A stretch of 64,000 nucleotides of DNA from Empedobacter stercoris (GTDB lineage Bacteria; Bacteroidota; Bacteroidia; Flavobacteriales; Weeksellaceae), in contig NZ_JACXZC010000001.1 of NCBI RefSeq assembly GCF_020281205.1, positions 124,001 to 188,000 of the forward strand. The letters run 5' to 3'. The notes under the pieces are model-generated. The model saw only the letters and a program-made list of their open reading frames with translations. It ran no database searches and was not told the DNA's origin. The translations under genes and the position numbers were made by a program. Below are positions 35,203 to 45,297 of this stretch, piece after piece (positions within the stretch are counted from its first letter, which is position 1; each line of letters starts with the position of its first letter).

Positions 35203-36735
35203 TTAGTAAGAAACTTCTTTTTCTTTGGTAGAGCTTACAAGCCACAATCCAATAAAAGTTAATAAACCATTTAGTATGATTAATTCAACACCAATTCTAT
35301 AGTCGCTAAAGTTAATGACTAATTCGTTGATGATATAAGTTAAGACAGGTGCTGAAAGTGCTACTGTAATGATTGCGTATTTTTTGTAAATATTACGTTT
35401 GGTTAAAATTCCGAAAGCGAACAAACCTAATAGTGGTCCATACGTGTAACCAGCAACTTCCATCACAAGATATACAATAGATTTGTTGTTGATCGCTTTA
35501 AAAACCATGATTAAAATAAAAAAGACAACCGTAAAAACTAAGTGAACACGAATACGAATCTTTTTCTTTTCCTTTTCCGATTTTACTTTGTCCTCGTTGA
35601 TGTTTAATAAATCGACACAATAAGAACTTGTTACCGCTGTTAATGCACCATCGGCAGAAGGGAATAGGGCAGAGATTAAACCGATAATAAAGATAATCGA
35701 AATAATCATAGGGAAATGTTCTCCTAAAAGAGAAAGTGCAGGGAACATATCATCACCCATAATATTTTGCCCACCTTGTTGCATAAAGAAACCATCGGCG
35801 GTGTAAAAACCACCTTCGCTCATCGCATATAAATACAGTAATCCACCTAAGAAAAGGAATGCTAAATTGACAATTAACAATGTTCCTGCAAAGGTTAACA
35901 TGTTCTTTTTGGAGTTGTGTAGATTGTCAACCGAAATATTTTTCTGCATCATTTCTTGGTCCAAACCAGTCATTGCAATCGTGATAAACATACCACCCAA
36001 TATTGTTTTTAGGAAATAAGTTTTCGAGTTTGGGTCAAGATTAATCAAATGTGTGTAGTTCTTGTCTTGCATCATATCGTAAGCTTCGCCAACAGATAAA
36101 TTAAGGTGCGATAAGATGAACCAAATACAAGCAATCAAACTAATAATCATGAAAGATGTTTGTAAGGTATCTGTAACCACAATTGTTTTTACACCACCTT
36201 CGAAGGTGTATAATAATATCATCAATAATAAGACGAATGTTGTTGCCCAAAACGGAATGCCAAGATTATCTAACAAAAAGATTTGTAAGACATTTACAAC
36301 TAAATACAGGCGAGCAGTAGCACCAATCCCTCTTGAAATAATGAAGAAAACAGATCCCATTTTGTGTGCTTCGACATTGAAACGTTTCCCGAGATAGGTG
36401 TAAATTGAGGTTAAATTCATTCGGTAATACAACGGAAGTAAAACTCCGGCTACGATAAAGTAACCAAGGAAAAACCCTATGACCATCATATAATATTCGA
36501 ATCCTCCGTAAATATATTCCGATCCAGTTAGCTTACCAACAGTACCCGGAACCGAAATAAAAGTAACACCACTAAGACTTGTTCCAATCATACCGAAGGC
36601 TACCAACCACCATTTACTTTTCTTGTTTCCGTTAAAGAAAGATTGATTGTCAGAATTTCGGCTGGTATAGTAAGAGATAACTAAAAGTCCTACAAAGTAT
36701 ACGATAACACAAAGTAGTAAAATTGTTGAGTTCAT
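35203..36735 (-). CDS. Sodium:solute symporter (SSS family)
   Basis: 510 residues with about 13 membrane helices. The fold follows the SSS pattern: 'SKWWLVAFGMIGTSLSGVTF' in the second helix, where SSS proteins bind sodium, and 'ISALFPSADGALTAVTSSYC' further on, the site of the conserved serines of the Na2 site. The substrate could be a sugar, sialic acid, amino acid or other solute and cannot be told from sequence. Single gene, 34 bases upstream of proC on the same strand. Confidence 0.88.
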   Translation of the reverse strand: MNSTILLLCVIVYFVGLLVISYYTSRNSDNQSFFNGNKKSKWWLVAFGMIGTSLSGVTFISVPGTVGKLTGSEYIYGGFEYYMMVIGFFLGYFIVAGVLLPLYYRMNLTSIYTYLGKRFNVEAHKMGSVFFIISRGIGATARLYLVVNVLQIFLLDNLGIPFWATTFVLLLMILLYTFEGGVKTIVVTDTLQTSFMIISLIACIWFILSHLNLSVGEAYDMMQDKNYTHLINLDPNSKTYFLKTILGGMFITIAMTGLDQEMMQKNISVDNLHNSKKNMLTFAGTLLIVNLAFLFLGGLLYLYAMSEGGFYTADGFFMQQGGQNIMGDDMFPALSLLGEHFPMIISIIFIIGLISALFPSADGALTAVTSSYCVDLLNINEDKVKSEKEKKKIRIRVHLVFTVVFFILIMVFKAINNKSIVYLVMEVAGYTYGPLLGLFAFGILTKRNIYKKYAIITVALSAPVLTYIINELVINFSDYRIGVELIILNGLLTFIGLWLVSSTKEKEVSY

Positions 36736-36843
36736 AATTTATTTAGTAAATAAGCCCAAATTTAATATTTTTGAGTTAATGATGACCGATTAAATTTAAG
36801 AAGATAATATTGTAAATTTGTCGTCTATAATTTTTTTGAACGA

Positions 36844-37458
36844 ATGAATTACCCAAGCAAGGTTTTAGAGCGAGCTGTAGAAGAGATGTCAAATTTGCCA
36901 GGAATAGGGAAGAGAACTGCATTACGACTTGTTTTACATATGTTAAATCGTCCCAAATCTCAGACAACTGCTTTATCTGAAGCACTTTCTCATCTGGTGA
37001 ATGATGTGAAGTATTGTCAGCATTGTCATACGATTTCTGATGATGAGGTTTGTGATATATGCAATAATCCTTTACGAGACGAAACAACGATTTGTGTAGT
37101 AGAAGATGTGCGTGATGTCATGGCAATTGAAAACACAGGACAATTTAAAGGACAATATCACGTTTTAGGAGGAAAGATTTCTCCAATGGAAGGCATCGGT
37201 CCAGGACAATTAAATATTCAAACCTTGGTTGATCGTGTTCAGAATGAGAATGTAAAAGAAATAATTTTTGCCTTAAGTTCGACAATGGAAGGTGACACAA
37301 CTGTTTTTTATTTGTACCGACAATTAAAGAATACTGAAATTATTTTTTCAGCTATTGCGAGAGGACTTGGTGTTGGTGATGAATTGGAATATGCAGATGA
37401 AGCTACATTGGTTCGATCTATTCAGCATCGAATACCGTATTCTGAAAATAAATTTTAA
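36844..37458 (+). CDS. recR: Recombination mediator RecR
   Basis: 204 residues. RecR works with RecO (and RecF) to load RecA at gaps. Order: helix-hairpin-helix '[18 protein letters not shown]' (residues 18-35), a four-Cys zinc finger '[16 protein letters not shown]' (59-74), and the Toprim domain with '[17 protein letters not shown]' and '[17 protein letters not shown]'. A -7 box TAAATTTG lies at 36813-36820. The next gene starts immediately after its stop. Confidence 0.95.
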   Translation: MNYPSKVLERAVEEMSNLPGIGKRTALRLVLHMLNRPKSQTTALSEALSHLVNDVKYCQHCHTISDDEVCDICNNPLRDETTICVVEDVRDVMAIENTGQFKGQYHVLGGKISPMEGIGPGQLNIQTLVDRVQNENVKEIIFALSSTMEGDTTVFYLYRQLKNTEIIFSAIARGLGVGDELEYADEATLVRSIQHRIPYSENKF

Positions 37459-38535
37459 ATGAAAGTATCGATAATTATTGTTAGTTATAATGCACCAAAA
37501 CATCTAGAGCTTTGCCTTGATTCGTGTCAACAAGCTTTACAAAACATAGATGGCGAAATCATTGTAATTGATAATAATTCATCAGAAATAGATTTTACAG
37601 TTCTACAAAACCTTTTTCCAGAGGTTAAGTTTCTGCTTCAAAAAGAGAATCATGGTTTTGCAAAAGCGAATAATATAGCTGTTGAAAAGGCTTTGGGTGA
37701 ATATATTTTGATTCTTAATCCGGATACTGTTCTACCAGAGAATTTGTTTAAACCTTTAATAGAACTTCATCAATCGAAAGAAAAAATTGGATTTATAGGC
37801 GTTCGTTTGATGGATACAAATGGTAATTTTCATCCAGAATCTAAACGAAATATCCCCACAGCAAAAAACTCTTTTTCTAAACTATTTAATCGATTTAATC
37901 ATTCACAAAAGAATAATTATTATAAATTAGAAGTGGAGGAGTTTGAAACGGCACCTTGCGAAATTTTGGTTGGTGCTTTTATGTTTACTACGAAAAAGAT
38001 TTACCAACAAATAGGAGGGTTTGATCCACGTTATTTTATGTATGGTGAAGACATCGATTTATCTTTCAGTGCTGAATTAGCGGGCTATAAAAACTATTAT
38101 AAAGGAGATATAACCGTTTTACATTATAAAGGAGAAAGTACAAAGCGAGATAAAAAATATTACAAACATTTTTTTGAAGCAATGATGATTTTTTTGGCGA
38201 AATACTATAAAAATAATAGGTTGAATTATCAACTTTTACGTTTAGGAATTTCGATTAAATATTTGTTAGAAATCTTGAAGTTTTCAATCAATCCATCAAA
38301 TAATAAACTCAAAGTTGATATAAATGAGGAAGATTTTTATTGGTTAAATCCTACTTCTGAACTACATTCGTTAACTGAGAATCATATAGTATTAGAAGCA
38401 GAGGAGTTTTCTTATCAACAAATATTATCCATTATATCAAAAAATAATTCGAATACTCGATCATTTTACATTCGTCCCAAGAATTGCAATTATGTGATTG
38501 GAGATGATAAGAAAATTATTAAAATAAATGAATAA
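37459..38535 (+). CDS. Glycosyltransferase family 2 protein (rhamnosyltransferase-like)
   Basis: 358 residues. The GT-A domain shows 'VSIIIVSYNAPKHLELCLDS' at the start, 'IIVIDNNSSEIDF', 'NHGFAKANNIAVEKALGEY' and the DxD-equivalent 'LILNPDTVLP'. Later 'GGFDPRYFMYGEDIDLSF' is the ED motif typical of WbbL-like rhamnosyltransferases. The last 90 residues lack known features. It starts at the base after the recR stop, so it is cotranscribed; it likely works on a surface glycan. Confidence 0.83.
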   Translation: MKVSIIIVSYNAPKHLELCLDSCQQALQNIDGEIIVIDNNSSEIDFTVLQNLFPEVKFLLQKENHGFAKANNIAVEKALGEYILILNPDTVLPENLFKPLIELHQSKEKIGFIGVRLMDTNGNFHPESKRNIPTAKNSFSKLFNRFNHSQKNNYYKLEVEEFETAPCEILVGAFMFTTKKIYQQIGGFDPRYFMYGEDIDLSFSAELAGYKNYYKGDITVLHYKGESTKRDKKYYKHFFEAMMIFLAKYYKNNRLNYQLLRLGISIKYLLEILKFSINPSNNKLKVDINEEDFYWLNPTSELHSLTENHIVLEAEEFSYQQILSIISKNNSNTRSFYIRPKNCNYVIGDDKKIIKINE

Positions 38536-38536
38536 A

Positions 38537-38564
38537 AAAAGCTGAATCTTATTGTTCAGCTTTT
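38537..38564. terminator. Terminator overlapping the 3' end of the small lipoprotein gene
   Basis: A 10-bp stem (aaaagctgaa / ttcagctttt) with an eight-base loop that contains the minus-strand stop codon (38549-38551). It lies between convergent genes and encodes the C-terminal KAEQ of the lipoprotein. Confidence 0.8.
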
Positions 38565-38803
38565 AAAGTATCTTTTTTCTCAACTTTCGGAGTTTCTACA
38601 GTTTTTGTAGAATCTTTCACTTCCTCTTGTTTTTCTTCAACTACTTCTTCATGTTTTTCATGAGGAGCTTCAGCTTTATGATGCATTTCTTCAGCAGTAG
38701 CAGGTTCGTGAACTACAGGAAGTACAGCGTGGTTACCACCAGCTTTAGAGTTACAAGAAGTAGCAAATGCAGCAACAGCTACTAAAAGAATTAATTTTTT
38801 CAT
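38549..38803 (-). CDS. Small His/Glu/Lys-rich lipoprotein
   Basis: 84 residues from the ATG at 38803. It has a lipoprotein signal (lipobox FATSC, Cys17), then a low-complexity, charged tail rich in His, Glu and Lys ('EEMHHKAEAPHEKHEEVVEE'). Such tails may bind metal ions or peptidoglycan, but nothing proves it. A TTG three codons upstream was rejected because it gives no better signal. Its end is inside a terminator stem. Confidence 0.7.
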   Translation of the reverse strand: MKKLILLVAVAAFATSCNSKAGGNHAVLPVVHEPATAEEMHHKAEAPHEKHEEVVEEKQEEVKDSTKTVETPKVEKKDTLKAEQ

Positions 38804-38888
38804 GACGTACAAAATTTATTGTATGGGTATATGATTAATATATTGTTTTGACAAAATTAGTTAAAAACATTGAGTTCAACTAACTGAT

Positions 38889-39539
38889 TTATTTCAATTG
38901 TGCAATTTTCTGAATTCCGCCTTTTGTTTTATCACCAACTTTTACATTGATTTCTGTATCAAGTGGTAAAAAGATATCAACACGTGAACCGAATTTGATA
39001 AAACCGTATTCTTTACCAGCAACAGCTGTGTCATTTTCTTTACTATAACAAACAATTCTTCTCGCAACAGCACCAGCAATCTGTCTAAAAAGAATTTTTG
39101 TATGGTCAGCATTTTCTACTACAACCGTTGTTCTTTCGTTTAATTCTGATGATTTTGGATGAAAAGCAACTAAAAATTTTCCTGGATGATATTTTGAATA
39201 AATGACTTTTCCATTTACTGGATAACGTGTAACGTGTACATTAAGTGGTGTCATGAAAATAGATAATTGAATGCATTTCTGATTCAAAAATTCACTTTCA
39301 TATACTTCTTCTAATACAACAACTTTTCCGTCTACAGGTGCAATAACGCAGTTTTCAGATGAGTCTGATTCTCGAATTGGATTTCTGAAAAACCAAACGA
39401 TAAAGCCGTAAAGTATCCATAAAGGCAAGGCAAAATAAAAGCCATAAACAGGGAAAAAGTAATTTAATACTCCTGTAGCGATTGCAAATAAAATTAAGCA
39501 ACCGATCAAAATTGCTGTTCCTTCTCTGTGAAGTTTCAT
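38889..39539 (-). CDS. psd: Phosphatidylserine decarboxylase, short type
   Basis: 216 residues. It decarboxylates phosphatidylserine to phosphatidylethanolamine. The autocatalytic cleavage site that makes the pyruvoyl group is in 'EYGFIKFGSRVDIFLPL' (Gly-Ser), as in the short bacterial/archaeal class. Two N-terminal helices (10-50) anchor it to the membrane. The start overlaps the cdsA stop by four bases, joining two steps of phospholipid synthesis. Confidence 0.92.
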   Translation of the reverse strand: MKLHREGTAILIGCLILFAIATGVLNYFFPVYGFYFALPLWILYGFIVWFFRNPIRESDSSENCVIAPVDGKVVVLEEVYESEFLNQKCIQLSIFMTPLNVHVTRYPVNGKVIYSKYHPGKFLVAFHPKSSELNERTTVVVENADHTKILFRQIAGAVARRIVCYSKENDTAVAGKEYGFIKFGSRVDIFLPLDTEINVKVGDKTKGGIQKIAQLK

Positions 39540-40384
39540 AAAATATATACGAATAAATAATACAAATAAACAAATGGGACGACAAATATAAAACTATCTA
39601 ATCGATCTAAAAAACCACCATGACCAGGAATTAAATTGCTACTGTCTTTTACATTGAAAAAACGTTTCAATTTAGACTCTGTTAAATCTCCTACTGGACC
39701 TAATGCAGCAACGATTAAACCTATAATCATCCAATTTCCATGTAAGTTATCTCCAAAATAGTTCTGAATCAAAAATCCAGCTATTAACGTAAAAACGATT
39801 CCTCCAAAAAATCCTTCCCATGTCTTAGCTCCCGATATTTTTGGTGCTAATTTATGTTTTCCGATTAAGTTTCCTGTCAAATAAGCAAATGTATCACTAC
39901 ACCAAAGTAATAAGAAAACAAAGAAAACTTCGTTATGCATTACCTTTTCGCCTAAAGCATAATCAAAACTTGGTAAGGTTAGTGCGACAGCAAAAGGAGC
40001 GATAACGTATGTTAAACCCAAAGTAACTTTTCCAAAATCATTCAATAACTCATTTGTAGATTTGAAAATAACATAAATGCTAAAAACAAATAAAACAGGT
40101 ATAATGAAATATAAACTTCTTAAGTGAAAATAATAATGGTTAGATGTTTCGAAGGCTTCTAAAAACTCTTTTCCATAATAACCAAAAACAATTAATGCAG
40201 CTAACAAAGCTCCTAATTTGTAAAGTTTATTGGTAAGGTTTGTGATTTTAAAGAATTCGTACAAACAAAAAAGTCCGAAAACCATCATTAAGACGATTAA
40301 CCCTTTTGGATGTATTGTTGTTCCGAAAAATATAATAAGTGCATATATAAGTCCCGAGAAAGCTCTAATTGCTAAATTTTTCAT
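39536..40384 (-). CDS. cdsA: Phosphatidate cytidylyltransferase
   Basis: 282 residues with about eight membrane helices. CdsA makes CDP-diacylglycerol, the precursor of all major phospholipids. The signature near the C-terminus is visible as 'KRFFNVKDSSNLIPGHGGFL' followed by 'DRLDSF'. It overlaps psd by four bases and starts two bases after the LUD gene, so the three are one operon. Confidence 0.94.
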   Translation of the reverse strand: MKNLAIRAFSGLIYALIIFFGTTIHPKGLIVLMMVFGLFCLYEFFKITNLTNKLYKLGALLAALIVFGYYGKEFLEAFETSNHYYFHLRSLYFIIPVLFVFSIYVIFKSTNELLNDFGKVTLGLTYVIAPFAVALTLPSFDYALGEKVMHNEVFFVFLLLWCSDTFAYLTGNLIGKHKLAPKISGAKTWEGFFGGIVFTLIAGFLIQNYFGDNLHGNWMIIGLIVAALGPVGDLTESKLKRFFNVKDSSNLIPGHGGFLDRLDSFIFVVPFVYLYYLFVYIL

Positions 40385-40386
40385 CG

Positions 40387-40992
40387 CTATTCTTCAACCA
40401 ACAACAAATAAATATTCTTCGCATTCTGTATATTAGGAAATTTGTGCATGTTTTTCCCGCGAATAGAAGTTATTTTAGATGGAAGGTTGTCTTTTTTTAA
40501 TGTTCGTAATTTTTGTAATGCCGCCCCAACATTTTCTACTAATTGAGATGGGCGTGCATAGATAATAAAATTTGATGGAAAATCATCTATATTTCTACCA
40601 CAAGTTTGATGTGCAGATAACATAATACTACCATCAAACGCAATTAAGAATTCGCAATTCAGAAAACTAAGTGTGTAACGCGAGTCACATGGGTTTTCTA
40701 CATATGGAATCTGATTATTTGTTAACATCTCTTGAAGTTTCGGATCAAGACAAATTAATTCGGTTACATTTTCGTAATTGATGATTTCTTTTAAGTTTTG
40801 AAAAGCTTCTTGATTGTTATCACAGAATAAAAAATGACCACCACCAGCGTTGAAGTTTGTAGCAAAAACTTCGTCCATAGAAATTTTGTTTTCAGAAAAA
40901 TTGGGATGAAATAAATCAATATGATTATCATCGTCAATATTTTCAGATTTCTCTGTCGCTTTTTTAAGTAGGTTTTTAATTGCTTTCCACAT
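40387..40992 (-). CDS. LUD-domain protein (LutC-like)
   Basis: 201 residues, soluble. The C-terminal half fits the LUD/LutC fold: 'LSFLNCEFLIAFDGSIMLSA' and 'FIIYARPSQLVENVGAALQK'. LutC belongs to the lactate oxidation complex LutABC, but no lutA or lutB is near and its place between ftsH and cdsA is a conserved flavobacterial arrangement, so a role in lactate use is doubtful. Function unknown. Confidence 0.7.
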   Translation of the reverse strand: MWKAIKNLLKKATEKSENIDDDNHIDLFHPNFSENKISMDEVFATNFNAGGGHFLFCDNNQEAFQNLKEIINYENVTELICLDPKLQEMLTNNQIPYVENPCDSRYTLSFLNCEFLIAFDGSIMLSAHQTCGRNIDDFPSNFIIYARPSQLVENVGAALQKLRTLKKDNLPSKITSIRGKNMHKFPNIQNAKNIYLLLVEE

Positions 40993-41070
40993 GGGAATGT
41001 ATAATTTTTGTACGGGTTTAATACAAATTTACCCTAAAGGTAATAATTTTTAACAATATAATAAGAAGTA

Positions 41071-41103
41071 AAAAAAAATCGCCTATTTAAGGCGATTTTT
41101 TTT
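41071..41103 (-). terminator. ftsH terminator
   Basis: A 14-bp stem (aaaaaaaatcgcct with aggcgatttttttt), five-base loop, 19 bases beyond the ftsH stop on the minus strand. Confidence 0.85.
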
Positions 41104-41121
41104 GAAAATTATATGGTTTGA

Positions 41122-43134
41122 TTAAATATCATTTCCAGATTCTGGTTGAACTACTTGTTGCGGTTCAGTTTCGAAAGTTTTTTCATCTTTCTCTTCCATT
41201 TGATCTAATTCGCTGACATATTTTCTTGGGCCGAAGATTTCTTCTAAATCTTCTCTGAAAATAACTTCTTTCTCAATTAATTTTTGAGCCAATAAGTCAA
41301 CTTTATCACGATTAATATCTAAGATTTCTTTTGCTCTTACATATTGCTCTTCAATCATTTTCTTAATTTCCTTGTCAATAACTTGAGCTGTTTGTTCAGA
41401 ATATGGTTTACTGAATCCGTATTCGTTTTGCCCAGAAGAATCGTAGTACGAAACATTTCCGATTTCTTTATTAAGACCATAAATACTAATCATTGCATTG
41501 GCTTGTTTTGTCACTTTTTCTAAGTCGCTTAACGCTCCTGTAGAAATATTACCAAAAACAACTTCTTCCGCAGCACGACCACCCATTGTCATACACATTT
41601 CGTCTAACAATTGTTCTGTTGTTGTAATTTGTCTTTCTTCTGGCAAATACCAAGCGGCTCCTAATGAACGTCCACGAGGAACGATAGTTACCTTAACTAA
41701 AGGTGCAGCATGTTCTGTTAACCAACCGATTGTTGCGTGACCAGCTTCGTGATAAGCGATACGTTTTTTCTCAGATGGTTTGATTACTTTACTTTTCTTC
41801 TCTAAACCGCCGATAATACGGTCTACAGCGTCTAAGAAGTCTTGTTTTTCAACTACTTCTTTATTTTTACGAGCAGCAACTAAAGCTGCTTCGTTACAAA
41901 CATTGAAAATATCTGCTCCAGAAAAACCTGGTGTTTGTTTCGCTAAAAATTCTATTTCAACATCTTCACCTAATTTTAAAGGACGTAAATGTACCGCGAA
42001 GATTTCTTTACGTTCGTTTAATTCAGGTAAATCGACGTGAATAATTCTGTCAAAACGACCTGGGCGCATTAAGGCTTTGTCCAATACATCGGCACGGTTT
42101 GTTGCAGCAATTACAATTACGTTAGATTCTGTTCCGAAACCATCCATTTCTGTTAATAATTGGTTTAATGTATTTTCGCGTTCGTCATTAGATCCTGTAA
42201 AGTTTGATTTTCCACGTGCACGACCAATTGCATCAATCTCATCAATAAAGATGATTGACGGAGATTTTTCTTTTGCATTTTTGAATAAGTCACGTACACG
42301 AGATGCACCAACTCCCACAAACATTTCTACGAAATCTGATCCTGACAATGAGAAGAAAGGAACTTTTGCTTCTCCTGCAACAGCTTTTGCTAATAAGGTT
42401 TTCCCTGTACCTGGAGGTCCTACTAATAAGGCTCCTTTTGGTATACGTCCACCTAATTTTGTGAATTTATCTGGGTGTTTTAAGAATTCTACAATTTCTT
42501 CTATTTCTTCTTTGGCACCTTCTAAACCAGCTACATCATTAAAAGTTGTTTTGATGTGATCATCACCTTCAAACAATTTTGCTTTAGATTTACCCACAGA
42601 GAAGATTCCGCCACCTCCGCCAGTAGATCCACCTCCACCCATTCTTCTGAATAGTAAGAAGTAGATTAATCCGAAGAAAATTAATGAAATGAAAAGATTC
42701 ATAAATAATCCTCCAAAACCGTTTGATACAAGTGTATTAAGTTTTGCAGTTTTATTTGGACTTTTTTCAACATTTTCGTAAAAATCTTTTTCAAAATTTC
42801 CAGCATCTGCTACATTAAAAGTGAAGTTTGGAGCTCCTGTTGCAAAAGGATTTAAATTTTCCTTTGTATTTTTGAACTTTTTAAATTCTTCATTATTCAA
42901 GGCCTCTTCTGTTAAGTAAACACTTACACGACCTGTTTCTTTTTCTAAATCTGCCTCTTTAACATAGCCTTTTTCTACATAAGTAAGGAATGTAGTACGG
43001 TCAATATTTTTAGTAGTTCCGCCTACACCTCCAATATTATCAGAAAATAATAAAAAGGCAATCAGCAATAATCCTATAATACCATATATCCATGTAGGAT
43101 TAAATCCCGAAGGTTTAAAATTATTTTTTTTCAA
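41122..43134 (-). CDS. ftsH: ATP-dependent zinc metalloprotease FtsH
   Basis: 670 residues. FtsH extracts and degrades membrane and soluble proteins. Two membrane helices (about 14-34 and 142-163) flank a periplasmic domain. A Gly-rich stretch follows (165-178), then the AAA domain with Walker A 'GPPGTGKT' (239-246) and '[15 protein letters not shown]', and the zinc site His462-Glu-Ala-Gly-His466. A Glu/Gln-rich tail closes it. It lies 21 bases after rsfS. Confidence 0.97.
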   Translation of the reverse strand: MKKNNFKPSGFNPTWIYGIIGLLLIAFLLFSDNIGGVGGTTKNIDRTTFLTYVEKGYVKEADLEKETGRVSVYLTEEALNNEEFKKFKNTKENLNPFATGAPNFTFNVADAGNFEKDFYENVEKSPNKTAKLNTLVSNGFGGLFMNLFISLIFFGLIYFLLFRRMGGGGSTGGGGGIFSVGKSKAKLFEGDDHIKTTFNDVAGLEGAKEEIEEIVEFLKHPDKFTKLGGRIPKGALLVGPPGTGKTLLAKAVAGEAKVPFFSLSGSDFVEMFVGVGASRVRDLFKNAKEKSPSIIFIDEIDAIGRARGKSNFTGSNDERENTLNQLLTEMDGFGTESNVIVIAATNRADVLDKALMRPGRFDRIIHVDLPELNERKEIFAVHLRPLKLGEDVEIEFLAKQTPGFSGADIFNVCNEAALVAARKNKEVVEKQDFLDAVDRIIGGLEKKSKVIKPSEKKRIAYHEAGHATIGWLTEHAAPLVKVTIVPRGRSLGAAWYLPEERQITTTEQLLDEMCMTMGGRAAEEVVFGNISTGALSDLEKVTKQANAMISIYGLNKEIGNVSYYDSSGQNEYGFSKPYSEQTAQVIDKEIKKMIEEQYVRAKEILDINRDKVDLLAQKLIEKEVIFREDLEEIFGPRKYVSELDQMEEKDEKTFETEPQQVVQPESGNDI

Positions 43135-43155
43135 TTTTTTTGGTTTCAGTTATGA

Positions 43156-43524
43156 TTAATATTCCATTTCGATACGTGTCTCTACAGCATCACCCCAAAG
43201 ACTTTCGATATCGTAATATTCTCTGTATTCTTTTTGAAAAACATGGACAATAACATTTGTGTAATCCATTAAAACCCATTGGTTATTTTGTCTTCCTTCT
43301 ACATGAAAAGGTCTTTCTGACATTTCAGATTTTACAGTTCTTTCTATAGAACCTGTTATTGCACTAACTTGAGTGTTAGAATTTCCTGTACAAATAACAA
43401 AGTATTGGCAAATTGCATTTTCAATTTCTCGAAGATCCAAAATCGTAATTTCTTCTCCTTTCACATTTGTAATTCCATCAACAATGCTATCTAGCAAGTC
43501 TTTTGTATATTGAGTATCTATCAT
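43156..43524 (-). CDS. rsfS: Ribosomal silencing factor RsfS
   Basis: 122 residues. RsfS binds ribosomal protein uL14 and blocks joining of the subunits in poor growth conditions. Matching segments are 'GEEITILDLREIENAICQYF', 'VICTGNSNTQVSAITGSIER' and 'QWVLMDYTNVIVHVFQKEYR'. It is the first gene of the rsfS-ftsH-LUD-cdsA-psd run and divergent from birA. Confidence 0.94.
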   Translation of the reverse strand: MIDTQYTKDLLDSIVDGITNVKGEEITILDLREIENAICQYFVICTGNSNTQVSAITGSIERTVKSEMSERPFHVEGRQNNQWVLMDYTNVIVHVFQKEYREYYDIESLWGDAVETRIEMEY

Positions 43525-43617
43525 CTTTTATTTTGTGATTCGCAAATTTAGTGAATCCTTATTAAAGTTTAAACTTTTTAAAATAACTTTAACCACTCTT
43601 TAAAAATAGTAAAAAAA

Positions 43618-44331
43618 ATGTATTTAATTAGTTTTGATTCTTTGCCTAATACGAACGAGTTCTTGGTCGAATTGTCCAAAAAAGATGCCAATAGTTGGAC
43701 TGTCATACATGCTAAAAATCAAACAAAAGGAAAAGGTTACGCTGGGAATGAATGGAAAGTTGTGGCAGGAGAAAATTTGACCTTTAGTTTTTTACTGAAA
43801 ACGGATTATAGTTTTCAAGAGTTAATTTATTTTAATCAATGGGTTTCAAATGCTATTTGTCTATTTTTAAAACAATTTCACCCGAAAACTAACGTAAAAT
43901 GGCCAAATGATATCATTTTGAAGGATAAAAAAGTTTGTGGAATTTTAATCGAAAATCACCGATCAAATGGAGTGATGAATTCTATAATTGGTATAGGAAT
44001 AAATGTTAATCAAACTGATTTTAATCACTTACCAAAAGCTACATCAATCTGTAAAGTAACTGACAAAACATATGACATTGAGGAAATTTTGTCAGATTTA
44101 ATGCGTTTTTTTGAACAAGAATATAGAGACTTAGAACACAAGAATTTCGAAAAAATACATCAAACCTATTTAGATAATTTATTTCGAAAAGATGAAATTT
44201 CAACATTTAGAGTAGATGGTGAATTAGTTGAAGGAACCATTTTGGATGTAAATGAGGCAGGAAATTTACTGATTGAGATCAATCAAGAATTAAGAGAATT
44301 TAAACACAAAGAAATCGAACTTCTTTTTTAA
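43618..44331 (+). CDS. birA: Biotin--[acetyl-CoA-carboxylase] ligase
   Basis: 237 residues without an N-terminal DNA-binding domain, so a class I ligase that only attaches biotin to carrier proteins. The ATP/biotin loop 'TKGKGYAGNEWKVVAGENL' replaces the usual GRGRxGRxW form (Gly-Lys-Gly-Tyr here). 'VKWPNDIILKDKKVCGILIE' and 'IGIGINVNQTDF' are clear family motifs, and a small C-terminal beta domain ends it. It leads a run with idi, queD and a peroxiredoxin. Confidence 0.92.
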   Translation: MYLISFDSLPNTNEFLVELSKKDANSWTVIHAKNQTKGKGYAGNEWKVVAGENLTFSFLLKTDYSFQELIYFNQWVSNAICLFLKQFHPKTNVKWPNDIILKDKKVCGILIENHRSNGVMNSIIGIGINVNQTDFNHLPKATSICKVTDKTYDIEEILSDLMRFFEQEYRDLEHKNFEKIHQTYLDNLFRKDEISTFRVDGELVEGTILDVNEAGNLLIEINQELREFKHKEIELLF

Positions 44332-44346
44332 TCCTATTTAAAAGGT

Positions 44347-44354
44347 TATTTTTG
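44347..44354 (+). promoter_or_regulatory. -7 box directly before idi
   Basis: TATTTTTG, a TAnnTTTG match, ending four bases before the idi ATG, the same spacing as before kdsA. It suggests a leaderless transcript; idi could also be read through from birA. Confidence 0.45.
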
Positions 44355-44358
44355 TTAC

Positions 44359-44874
44359 ATGAAAGAATTCGTAGTTTTAGTTGATCAAGATGATCAAAAA
44401 TTAGGATTGATGGAAAAACAACAAGCACATGTCGCAGGTTTGTTACATCGGGCATTTTCTGTTTTTGTATTCAATTCGAAAGGTGAATTGATGATTCAGC
44501 AACGAGCTGCAAGTAAATATCATTCGCCTACGTTGTGGACCAATACGTGTTGTAGTCATCCGCGTGATAACGAAACATACGAAGAAGCAGCACATAGAAG
44601 ATTGCAAGAAGAAATGGGGTTTGATTGTGAATTAGAGTATAAATTTAATTTTATTTACAAAGCTCATTTAGAAAACGATTTGATCGAACATGAATTGGAC
44701 CATGTGTTTATCGGCACATTTGATGAAGACCCAAAATTGAATCCAGAAGAAGTGATGGCTTATCGTTGGGTTGAATTGGATGATTTGAAAAAGGATATGG
44801 AAAAAAATCCTCAAAATTATACCGCTTGGTTCAAAATTATTTTTGAACATTACGTTTCGTATATCGAAGAATAA
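44359..44874 (+). CDS. idi: Isopentenyl-diphosphate delta-isomerase, type 1
   Basis: 171 residues. It interconverts isopentenyl and dimethylallyl diphosphate in isoprenoid synthesis. The Nudix-fold pattern with metal ligands is present: 'HRAFSVFVFNSKGELMIQQR', the catalytic Cys in 'LWTNTCCSHPRDNETYEEAA', 'RLQEEMGF' and 'IEHELDHVFIGTFDED' with the catalytic Glu. The full short type 1 length. Confidence 0.95.
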   Translation: MKEFVVLVDQDDQKLGLMEKQQAHVAGLLHRAFSVFVFNSKGELMIQQRAASKYHSPTLWTNTCCSHPRDNETYEEAAHRRLQEEMGFDCELEYKFNFIYKAHLENDLIEHELDHVFIGTFDEDPKLNPEEVMAYRWVELDDLKKDMEKNPQNYTAWFKIIFEHYVSYIEE

Positions 44875-44886
44875 AAATTATACCAG

Positions 44887-45297
44887 ATGAAAGTTACTGT
44901 CAACAGAAAAGCACATTTTAACGCTGCCCACCGATTATTTAATAAAAATTGGAGCGAGGAACAAAATTTTGAAGTTTTCGGAAAATGTTCTTATCCCCAT
45001 TATCACGGACATAATTACGAAATTATTGTTGCGGTGAAAGGTGAAGTTGATCAAGAAACAGGATTTGTTATGAATTTAGATGAATTACGAAAAATCATTG
45101 CGGTTGAAGTGGAAGATTATTTAGACCATAAAAATCTGAATGTAGACATCGAAGAATTCAAAAATGTAAATCCAACAGCCGAGAATATTGTGATTTTAAT
45201 ATGGAATAAAATTCGTGCAAAATTAGCTTCAGATTTAGAATTGAAAGTGACTTTATACGAAACTCCACGTAATTTTGTAGAATATACAGGCGAATGA
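44887..45297 (+). CDS. queD: 6-carboxytetrahydropterin synthase family (QueD-like)
   Basis: 136 residues. QueD makes 6-carboxy-tetrahydropterin on the path to queuosine. Zinc-binding His residues are in 'RKAHFNAAHRLFNK' and 'CSYPHYHGHNYEIIVAVKG'; the catalytic Cys is in 'EVFGKCSYPHYHGHNY'; 'DYLDHKNLN' and 'TLYETPRNFVEYTGE' complete the pattern. A true 6-pyruvoyl-tetrahydropterin synthase is the main alternative. The stop overlaps the next gene by four bases. Confidence 0.88.
   Translation: MKVTVNRKAHFNAAHRLFNKNWSEEQNFEVFGKCSYPHYHGHNYEIIVAVKGEVDQETGFVMNLDELRKIIAVEVEDYLDHKNLNVDIEEFKNVNPTAENIVILIWNKIRAKLASDLELKVTLYETPRNFVEYTGE

Noticed and set aside
42077-42559. Plus-strand frame of 160 codons
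   Set aside because: It is antisense to the conserved AAA domain of ftsH, with no recognisable motif; long shadow frames are common there.
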